Shown here: in pieces, positions 1-5,932 of the stretch
Numbering within the stretch: position 1 is the first letter of the stretch
Layout of the letters: each line of letters starts with the position of its first letter
NCBI GenBank assembly: GCA_025924755.1
Contig: JAICHT010000118.1
Coordinates: 1 to 10,144 of the forward strand
Reading direction: 5' to 3'
DNA from: Chitinophagaceae bacterium
GTDB lineage: Bacteria > Bacteroidota > Bacteroidia > Chitinophagales > Chitinophagaceae
Length of the DNA: 10,144 bases
The notes under the pieces: model-generated
What the model was told of the DNA's origin: nothing
The model's input: only the letters and a program-made list of their open reading frames with translations
The model's database searches: none
Program-made: the position numbers and the translations under genes

Positions 1-1563
1 AAAAGTAAAGCAGCAAACAATAGCCGGACCCAGATCGCCTAATATCAAAAAGAGAAAAATAGTTATTAATATAGCAACCAATGCATAGGAAAAAAATGAC
101 CATCTTTTTATCCAGCTTGCATATTGGGAAATGAATTTTTCATTAAGAGCAAAAAAACCGGCTAAAAAAATAATCGTTGCAAACGTTATCAGTTCACTGG
201 GTTGAAAGCCAAACAAATTAATTTTTACGCCACTACCCTGCGGACCGGAACCAAAAGCAATAGTTAACAACAATAATAATACGGCCAGTGCTGCCCATTG
301 CAGTCCATTAGGTACATAGTTTTTGCCCTTTAAAATAAAAAGCCGGTAAAGGCCGGAATCGGTTGTAAACTTTCGAAGATTGAACAGCAATAAAACACCA
401 AATCCAATGATACCTACGACAAAATACAATAAGGTGTCTTTTGCTAAAAAGCGGTCGCGAAGCGGATCCTGTAGACTTAATAAGGTTACGAAGGAAATAC
501 CTGTAAGCAACATTATCACCGGTAATATCAAAGGATCGGCTTGAGGAAAGCGAAAACTTAATGCAAGATGCAGTAAAAAAAATGCAATAAAAAAGATACA
601 TACAATAATAAAATACCATCGGCTGAACTCCTGCGGGGTTCGTACAATTAACGCCTTTTCTTTTCTAAGATTATTAAAATCACGTGTGGAAAATAATCGT
701 ATCGTATGCAGCGACCTGTAAAAATGGATGGATACATCTTCGTTCAATTGCTGAACACCCTGCGAGGTACCAAACTGGTAGCCCGGCTGTAAGGGAAGCA
801 CCTCGTATGATTTATTTTCCGGCAGGTTTTTAAATGAATACTTACCTGCAGCATCGGTACGGGCATATGCAGTTAGTGCCTGCAGTTGCCTGTGGTTTAA
901 TGAATCGAGAGCATATACTTTTTTTACACCGCTACTTATTTCCGAACGGTCATGTGTGATCTCGTTTAAGTTTTTGGTGAATAGGCTGTCCTGTGGCAAT
1001 ATCATTTGCAATCGTACTAACACTCCCTTAACCGGTTCACTACCGGCATCTGTTATAGTACCGCTGATGGCATGTGCACCTGATGCTATATCGTTTACAG
1101 AAGGCAATTGTGGTGGACTTACTTTTTCCTGGAAAAAGCGTATGGAATCAGCGCCTGTAAAACCTAATAATGAACGCGACAACAACACTCGCTTTTGAAA
1201 AGATTCACCACCCTGCAAAAAAGCCTTATCCGCATCTATATAATATTTTTGTTTATTTAATTCGCCGATATTATCCAAATGATCTTCGCCTGAATTTAAT
1301 CGCTGTGCAATCACGGCCTGTATCAAACCTATGTCTCTTTTGTCTTCGAAATAGAAACCCTTCAATAGCAGGTTTTGTACCCGGTCTGCCGTATTACTTC
1401 CATTAAGATTGACGATGGTTCCATCGCTCAATCGCTGCGGCACCTCCTGAAAATTCTTTTTCAGTTTTGCAAAAAGTTCAAAAAAAACAAATGCCAATAC
1501 TACTGTAATAAGTAATAGAAAAATCCGTTCGATCATTCGTTGTCCTTGCCTGTGCTGCGCCAT
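1..1563 (-). CDS. FtsW/RodA (SEDS)-family membrane protein with large N-terminal extracytoplasmic region, partial
   Basis: The frame is open from ATG at 1563 to the left edge (521 codons; the 3' end is missing). SEDS proteins polymerise glycan strands of peptidoglycan together with a class B PBP. Family signatures are visible in the C-terminal half: a G-rich stretch ending in QPSEL (about residues 438-458) and GDLGPA (509-514), within several hydrophobic helices from about residue 315 onward. Unlike ordinary FtsW or RodA, the protein starts with one helix (about 11-30) followed by roughly 280 mostly hydrophilic residues. These include a stretch resembling a carboxypeptidase-regulatory-like beta-sandwich (about 165-260: SGTITDAGS, then DAAGKYSFKNLP). 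The catalytic loop expected further downstream lies outside the window. The start is 5 nt after the phosphatase stop, with AAGG just upstream; Met10 is an alternative start. The family call is firm; the choice between division and elongation cannot be made from here. Confidence 0.85.
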   Translation of the reverse strand, partial: MAQHRQGQRMIERIFLLLITVVLAFVFFELFAKLKKNFQEVPQRLSDGTIVNLNGSNTADRVQNLLLKGFYFEDKRDIGLIQAVIAQRLNSGEDHLDNIGELNKQKYYIDADKAFLQGGESFQKRVLLSRSLLGFTGADSIRFFQEKVSPPQLPSVNDIASGAHAISGTITDAGSEPVKGVLVRLQMILPQDSLFTKNLNEITHDRSEISSGVKKVYALDSLNHRQLQALTAYARTDAAGKYSFKNLPENKSYEVLPLQPGYQFGTSQGVQQLNEDVSIHFYRSLHTIRLFSTRDFNNLRKEKALIVRTPQEFSRWYFIIVCIFFIAFFLLHLALSFRFPQADPLILPVIMLLTGISFVTLLSLQDPLRDRFLAKDTLLYFVVGIIGFGVLLLFNLRKFTTDSGLYRLFILKGKNYVPNGLQWAALAVLLLLLTIAFGSGPQGSGVKINLFGFQPSELITFATIIFLAGFFALNEKFISQYASWIKRWSFFSYALVAILITIFLFLILGDLGPAIVCCFTF

Positions 1564-1568
1564 GAGCC

Positions 1569-3011
1569 TTATTTATTTTTTGGTATACTGTCCCACTGAA
1601 AAAGTGCTTTGTCGCCTATATAGCCATTGATATATTGATTTGCCGGAAAGCTAAACTGATACTGCAATGGTATGCGGCAATTTTCAAAACGTACGTTCCT
1701 CAGGTGCAAAGCCTTGTTTTGCGCCAATATGCCAATATCAAAGTTTTTCAAAGTAATATTTTCCAGTAAAATGTATTTACATGCAGGCGCCAATACTATA
1801 GCCGGACCTGAAAATGCAGAATCACTTACTAATGTAATCTTGTTTTTAGCCCGCAGGTAAAAAGAATCGCGGTTAATAAATAAGGAGTTGCTTAAAACAA
1901 CTGGCTTTTCAAAAACCGAATCGGGTATTAAAAGCGTATGGCCTTTAACGTTAGTTATACTATCCGCTATTGTTTTTTCCATCTGGTTTGGTGTAACCTG
2001 CACTGAATCCTGAGTTGAAGCTTTTGTAACGGCAGTTATCATTGCATGCTTTGGCTGTTTCAATAAAAGCCATAAAATTCCGAGCAATAAGGCACCCGAG
2101 AGCAGCGAAAGCAACAGGATAATTGTTTTGCTGTTGTCCTTTTTTTCAAGTGGTATAATAGCAGGTTTATCGTTCTTTAACTCTGCCGGATCGGCTTCTG
2201 TTTGGCGGACTTGCTTTTTTTTTAGAGAGGAAGCGGGTTTAGTAGCCCGTTGCTTTACCGGAGCCGCATCATTGTATACTAATACTACAGTAATATTGTC
2301 CTTGCCACCGGCTGTATTAGCGGCAGCTATTAAGGCAATTGCCTTTTCATTCAACGGCATATCCTTTGAAAGGATCGCAGTGATCTCGCTACTTGACACC
2401 ATATCCGTTAAGCCATCACTGCACAATAAAAGATGATCGCCTGGCAAAAACGGCGATTCACCGGTTTCAATATAATCACTATTGATATTAATTTGCCCGG
2501 TAAAGCCCAGTGCATTGTTGATTTCATTTCTTTTGGGATGGGTCATCGCTTCTTGCTCCGTTAGCCGCCCTGAGTCTTCCAGAAATCCTACAAAAGACTG
2601 GTCTTTGGTAACCTTCACCAGCGAGTTATCGCGCAGCAGGTAAAGCCGCGTATCGCCCACATGGGCATAGTAAAAAACATGTCGTGGCACATCCACCATA
2701 GCCAGTGTAAGCACACAAGCCATGCTCTCATACTTCTTGTTTTTTTGTTTTTCTACAAAAATGCTTTCGTTTGCCATATGCAAAGCTTCTTTAAGTGCAG
2801 GCTGCATATGGCTCTCCGGTTTATTTAACTGTTTTAAGAGCGCCTCCCGCGTAATAGCAGCAGCTACTTCCCCTCCTTCGTAGCCTCCTACGCCGTCTAT
2901 AACGCAGGCCAGTATCAACCCATTACCTGAAAGCTTTTGCGCAATAAAGGCATCTTCATTATTATCCCTTAATTTACCGGTATCAGTAAGTCCAAAATAA
3001 TTTTCAGCCAT
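1569..3011 (-). CDS. Membrane-anchored PP2C-family Ser/Thr protein phosphatase with extracytoplasmic C-terminal domain
   Basis: 480 residues. The N-terminal part (about 1-246) is a complete PP2C/PPM phosphatase: RDNNED (15-20), DGVGG (39-43), GDTRLY (119-124), CSDGL (197-201) and GGKDN (235-239). The metal-binding aspartates D39, D199 and D238 are all present, so it should be an active Mn/Mg-dependent phosphatase on phospho-Ser/Thr. A basic, low-complexity linker (about 250-294) leads to one membrane helix (about 296-317). The last 160 residues should be outside the cytoplasmic membrane. They contain short beta-strand-like repeats (about 370-450) reminiscent of a right-handed beta-helix; that fold is inference. 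The start ATG overlaps the stop of the preceding microprotein (TAATG), which suggests translational coupling. An A9 run in codons 263-266 lies in the linker. Likely substrates are proteins phosphorylated by a Hanks-type kinase, which is not in this window. Confidence 0.93.
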   Translation of the reverse strand: MAENYFGLTDTGKLRDNNEDAFIAQKLSGNGLILACVIDGVGGYEGGEVAAAITREALLKQLNKPESHMQPALKEALHMANESIFVEKQKNKKYESMACVLTLAMVDVPRHVFYYAHVGDTRLYLLRDNSLVKVTKDQSFVGFLEDSGRLTEQEAMTHPKRNEINNALGFTGQININSDYIETGESPFLPGDHLLLCSDGLTDMVSSSEITAILSKDMPLNEKAIALIAAANTAGGKDNITVVLVYNDAAPVKQRATKPASSLKKKQVRQTEADPAELKNDKPAIIPLEKKDNSKTIILLLSLLSGALLLGILWLLLKQPKHAMITAVTKASTQDSVQVTPNQMEKTIADSITNVKGHTLLIPDSVFEKPVVLSNSLFINRDSFYLRAKNKITLVSDSAFSGPAIVLAPACKYILLENITLKNFDIGILAQNKALHLRNVRFENCRIPLQYQFSFPANQYINGYIGDKALFQWDSIPKNK

Positions 3012-3103
3012 TATTGTTTATGCGATTTTTTAATTTCCCAAAAATGCACTGCCAGCAAAAAAATACAAATCACTAAAAAAGACAATGATAATAGGTGAGA
3101 CAT
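3011..3103 (-). CDS. 30-residue single-pass membrane microprotein between FHA-like and PP2C genes
   Basis: A small open frame runs from ATG at 3103 to TAA at 3013-3011. It fills almost the whole gap between the FHA-like gene (stop at 3112-3110) and the phosphatase. The translation begins MSHLLSLSFLVICIF and ends FWEIKKSHKQ: a hydrophobic helix at about residues 4-21 and a basic C-terminus, so by the positive-inside rule it should sit N-out/C-in. Its stop overlaps the phosphatase start by one base, and its start is 6 nt after the preceding stop, which is the spacing expected of a translated operon member. There is no clear Shine-Dalgarno, which is normal in Bacteroidota. I recognise no family. 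It could be a small subunit that holds the phosphatase or SEDS protein in a complex, or only a coupling peptide. Confidence 0.55.
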   Translation of the reverse strand: MSHLLSLSFLVICIFLLAVHFWEIKKSHKQ

Positions 3104-3109
3104 AGGAAT

Positions 3110-4069
3110 TTAGGATTTGAAGATGTTAATACCAACAATGCCATTTAATACGATCCGCGAATTTACTGGCAGTTCTACCCAGGATGGATTGCTAGCTTCA
3201 CTTCTTACTACTGCCTTTTCATTAACCAGTGTTTTTTCACCAAAAGAAGTAAGGTAAAATTTGCCTTCACTTTTATTATACCGGATGCGCAAATGCGGTG
3301 TATTTACCCAATCGGATGGCACGCGGAAAATGCTGGACGCATCCCGCGTTTCGTCTTTTCCGGAAACGGTAATTTCTTCATCTTTCATGATATATTCCAA
3401 CTTACGGCCGGCAAAAGCCTTATCAGGCAAAATGGTCTCAAACCTTGCCAGGCCAGGCTGGACAGTGCCTGCGGCGCCGTGCTCTTCCAACATTAAATCT
3501 TCGCGGTACGGCACTTCGTAATAACCCTCACTATAAAAATTAAAGCCCTTCAAAATATCCGGGTTAATATCAAAGGTTTGAGCAATACCGGTTTGACGTG
3601 GAATAAATGTTACCCGAAGATTTTCTTCTTTTTGCGTGCTTCCTGGCAGTAGCTTCCCAATAAAACTCTTATCGCCCCGCCCATATTCCTGGTTAGAAAC
3701 AAACCGGAAAACCCATTTACTGCTAGAGGGTTCTACCGTTTTGCCCTCTGTGCGGTACTTTTTTAAAGCTGAATAAAACTTCTTCACCGACTCCTGAACA
3801 ATCAGGCCGAATATGCCTTTCTTATTGTCCATAAAATCCTGGTAGTCTTCGGGGTTAAAACAAATAATATATTCATGATAAAAAACAATACGGTCTGCAA
3901 AAGATAAATGTGCAATAGACTCATTGAATTTTTCTAAAATATATTTATAAACATCGTTGGGTGTTATAGAAGGCCTGCTGGTATGTGTATGGGTGAGTTC
4001 TTTTTTTAAAAGCCAGTCGTGCAGGCCAATTCGTTGCCAGAAGGAAGGTTTTGATTTCATGTAATGCAA
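3110..4069 (-). CDS. FHA-like domain protein, first gene of the phosphatase/SEDS operon
   Basis: 319 residues, no signal peptide or membrane helix, so probably cytoplasmic. The last ~95 residues (about 223-319) fit an FHA beta-sandwich, the phosphothreonine-binding fold: EEITVSGKDE, then TPHLRIRY (257-264), then FGEKTLVNEKAV (276-287), then a final pair of strands around SRIVLNG and INIF. The usual GR, SxxH and NG signature residues are only partly kept (TPH in place of SxxH, NE in place of NG), so phosphopeptide binding may be weak or altered. The N-terminal part (about 35-130) has an alpha/beta pattern with YIICFNPEDYQDFM (67-80); this faintly resembles the DUF3662 region of actinobacterial FhaA, which I rate as a guess. 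Met4 (ATG at 4060) is an alternative start. Its position ahead of a PP2C phosphatase and a SEDS protein supports a role in phospho-signalling around cell-wall synthesis. Confidence 0.72.
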   Translation of the reverse strand: MHYMKSKPSFWQRIGLHDWLLKKELTHTHTSRPSITPNDVYKYILEKFNESIAHLSFADRIVFYHEYIICFNPEDYQDFMDNKKGIFGLIVQESVKKFYSALKKYRTEGKTVEPSSSKWVFRFVSNQEYGRGDKSFIGKLLPGSTQKEENLRVTFIPRQTGIAQTFDINPDILKGFNFYSEGYYEVPYREDLMLEEHGAAGTVQPGLARFETILPDKAFAGRKLEYIMKDEEITVSGKDETRDASSIFRVPSDWVNTPHLRIRYNKSEGKFYLTSFGEKTLVNEKAVVRSEASNPSWVELPVNSRIVLNGIVGINIFKS

Positions 4070-4074
4070 TATGC

Positions 4075-4094
4075 TTAAAGTAAATTTACTTTAA
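4075..4094. promoter_or_regulatory. Perfect 20-bp palindrome upstream of the FHA-like operon
   Basis: Half-site TTAAAGTAAA is followed directly by its exact reverse complement. The site ends 5 nt before the ATG at 4069, or 14 nt before the alternative start at 4060. The centre (TAAATTTA on either strand) resembles the Bacteroidota -7 element TAnnTTTG with one mismatch. It could be an operator overlapping the promoter or a hairpin in the leader. Symmetry is directly visible; function is inferred. Confidence 0.4.
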
Positions 4095-4100
4095 ATCATA

Positions 4101-4128
4101 TTGACAACGAAAAGAGGCCGCTTATATT
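4101..4128 (+). promoter_or_regulatory. Possible promoter for the 87-residue gene
   Basis: TTGACA (4101-4106), a 16-nt spacer and TATATT (4123-4128) lie in the divergent intergenic region and point toward the gene at 4288. The distance to that start is about 160 nt, and Bacteroidota promoters usually follow a different consensus, so this is weak. Confidence 0.2.
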
Positions 4129-4287
4129 GTAAACTTCTGCCGTAAGCATCAGATTAAACTTTTACTTATCACTAAATTTATGCTTACTTCATCCTATTTT
4201 TGATATAACAAATTGCCTAGCGCCATCTTCAAATAAAGGTGCATAAGTTCTATAAAACTTTTAATCAAAATGATGTAACTATGAAGT

Positions 4288-4551
4288 ATGGAATTTACAA
4301 GCATGATTTTTTCGAACGGAGAATATGCTTTATACAAGGTAACTACCACCAATGGTAAGATATTTCAGGCAACTTTAAACGGCGACAATTTTTCTACCGC
4401 TATTCCAAAATCGGCCACTTTCATAAGGGATAATGGAAACTGGATACGGGATGCTGATGCAAAAATCGTTTTAGATCACCTGATACATTATATCGAATCC
4501 AATTACCGGTTTGTAGGCGATGCGCTGGAGGAGCGGGAGCCAAAACTCTGA
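4288..4551 (+). CDS. Hypothetical protein, 87 residues
   Basis: A short soluble protein with no signal peptide or membrane segment. The first half is predicted beta-rich (NGEYALYKVTTTNGKIFQAT, about 10-29), then a stretch around SATFIRDNGNWIRD (42-55), then one amphipathic helix (about 58-72: AKIVLDHLIHYIES) and an acidic tail. I recognise no family. It stands alone: divergent from the FHA-like operon on its left and separated by about 85 nt from the DUF2130 gene, which has its own promoter-like element. Met6 (ATG at 4303) is an alternative start. A competing ATG at 4281 opens a different frame that ends after 25 codons. Codon use looks like that of its neighbours, so I take it as a real gene. 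Confidence 0.65.
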   Translation: MEFTSMIFSNGEYALYKVTTTNGKIFQATLNGDNFSTAIPKSATFIRDNGNWIRDADAKIVLDHLIHYIESNYRFVGDALEEREPKL

Positions 4552-4578
4552 TCCTGCAAGCCCTTAATTTTACCCGAT

Positions 4579-4587
4579 TTATCCACA
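4579..4587 (+). promoter_or_regulatory. Perfect DnaA-box consensus nonamer
   Basis: TTATCCACA matches the classical DnaA box exactly and lies about 50 nt upstream of the DUF2130 start, just before its promoter-like element. It is the only exact copy I found; several one-mismatch copies (for example TTATCCACG at 5908) fall within genes. It could be a DnaA regulatory site or chance. Confidence 0.25.
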
Positions 4588-4588
4588 G

Positions 4589-4621
4589 TTGCTAAATACT
4601 TTAGGAAGAGGCGTTACTTTG
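4589..4621 (+). promoter_or_regulatory. Bacteroidota-type promoter candidate for the DUF2130 gene
   Basis: TTG (4589-4591) and TTACTTTG (4614-4621) are separated by 22 nt. The second element matches the -7 consensus TAnnTTTG at all but one position and is followed by CA, a common context. The start ATG at 4637 would follow a very short leader. This placement also argues against a TTG start at 4589. Confidence 0.4.
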
Positions 4622-4636
4622 CATAAAATTGAACCT

Positions 4637-5932
4637 ATGCCAACCACTAATATAAAATGCCCCAATTGTGCCACCGAAATTGATGTACAAAATGTACTCT
4701 CCGCGGATGCCGAGCAAAAAATAAAACAGCAATACGAAAAGCAGTTACAGCAGTCACTTTCACAAATAAGCCTCGAGAAGAAGAAGCTGGAAGAAGAGCA
4801 AAAGGTGTTTGAAGACAAACGTAAAAAAGAAAATGAACTGTTTGCACAAAAGCTGCAGCAGGAAAAGCAAAAACTGGAACTTGAAATTCAGCAACAATTG
4901 CGCACTTCTATTGGTGCCGATTATGAAAACGAATTGCGGCTTTTAAAACGCAACCAGCAGGAAAATGAAGAACGGTTGAAAGCAGCCCGTCAGAAGGAAT
5001 TTGAGTTTTTGAAGAAAGAACAGGATCTTAAAAATAAAGAACACGAATTAGAAATTGTATTGCAACAAAAACTAATTCAGGAACGAAACAATTTGAAGGA
5101 CCTGATACGGAAAGAAGAAGAAAAGCGGATTTCTGTAAAAGAAGAAGAATACCAGTTTAAAATGAAAGAACTGCAAATACAACTGGAAGACCAACGCAGG
5201 CTGGTGGAGGAAATGAAAAGAAAGGCCGACCAGGGCTCCATGCAATTGCAGGGTGAAGTACAGGAAAAACTTTTGGAAGAAATATTAGGTAGTCATTTTC
5301 CGTACGATACCGTAAGCGAAGTAGGCAAAGGCCTGGAAGGCGCCGATTGCATCCTCTCTGTTCGCAACCATGTAGGCATAGAATGCGGCGCCATTATATA
5401 TGAGAGCAAACGTACCAAATCATTCAACGCGGCCTGGGTAGAAAAGCTTAAAAACGATATGCGGAGCAAGGGTGCAGATATAGCCGTGCTGGTAACGCAG
5501 TCTTACCCCAAAGATCAAAAATGCTTTGGCGAAAAAGACGGAGTATGGATTTGTTCCTACTCCGAAGTACTGGCATTAACCAGTGCCCTAAGGCATACCA
5601 TTATCCGCATTGCTGAAACTAAAAAAGCAGAAGAAAATAAGGGCGAAAAAATGCAATTGCTTTACAGCTATTTAACGGGTATTGAGTTCCGGCAGCAGAT
5701 AGAAACTATTGTAGAGGGTTTTCTTTCCATGAAGAACGCTATTTCTAAAGAACGGATACAAATGGAAAAAATCTGGAAAGAACGGGAAAAGCAACTGGAA
5801 AAAGTATTGATCAGCACATCAGGGCTTTATGGTTCTATTAAAGGCATTGCGGGTACTTCTATCGGCAGCATTCCGGTACTTGAAGATGACAATGACTATG
5901 AAGAAAATTATCCACGCCTCGTAGCTAAGTAA
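4637..5932 (+). CDS. DUF2130 family coiled-coil protein with PD-(D/E)xK-like nuclease core
   Basis: 431 residues from ATG 4637; I prefer this to an in-frame TTG at 4589, which overlaps the promoter-like element. The N-terminus carries one CPNC pair (8-11), like half of a zinc ribbon. Residues about 24-198 are highly charged Glu/Lys/Gln-rich coiled coil. The C-terminal half is recognisable DUF2130: FPYDTVSEVGKGLEGADC (221-238), then CGAIIYESKRTKS and AAWVEKLKNDM. Asp237 and the E256-S-K258 triad match the PD-(D/E)xK nuclease pattern to which DUF2130 has been linked. The cellular role of the family is not established; DNA binding or processing is inference. Its stop overlaps the convergent phosphopantetheinyl transferase gene by 8 bp. 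Confidence 0.85.
   Translation: MPTTNIKCPNCATEIDVQNVLSADAEQKIKQQYEKQLQQSLSQISLEKKKLEEEQKVFEDKRKKENELFAQKLQQEKQKLELEIQQQLRTSIGADYENELRLLKRNQQENEERLKAARQKEFEFLKKEQDLKNKEHELEIVLQQKLIQERNNLKDLIRKEEEKRISVKEEEYQFKMKELQIQLEDQRRLVEEMKRKADQGSMQLQGEVQEKLLEEILGSHFPYDTVSEVGKGLEGADCILSVRNHVGIECGAIIYESKRTKSFNAAWVEKLKNDMRSKGADIAVLVTQSYPKDQKCFGEKDGVWICSYSEVLALTSALRHTIIRIAETKKAEENKGEKMQLLYSYLTGIEFRQQIETIVEGFLSMKNAISKERIQMEKIWKEREKQLEKVLISTSGLYGSIKGIAGTSIGSIPVLEDDNDYEENYPRLVAK

Noticed and set aside
308..619. 103-codon minus-strand frame.
   Set aside because: It is out of frame with the SEDS gene, which has clear family signatures over the same bases.
2128..2436. Plus-strand frame of 102 codons antisense to the PP2C gene.
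   Set aside because: Shadow of the phosphatase linker and catalytic domain; no independent coding signal.
4281..4358. ATG 7 nt upstream of the 87-residue gene opening a 25-codon frame.
   Set aside because: Overlaps the larger frame, lacks hydrophobic or domain features, and has no supporting spacing signal.
4579..4587. Replication origin suggested by the DnaA box.
   Set aside because: Only one exact box, no box cluster, no AT-rich unwinding region with repeats, and no dnaA or dnaN nearby.
4589..4636. TTG start giving the DUF2130 protein 16 extra residues.
   Set aside because: The extra codons cover the promoter-like element; ATG 4637 puts the CPNC motif at the usual position near the N-terminus.
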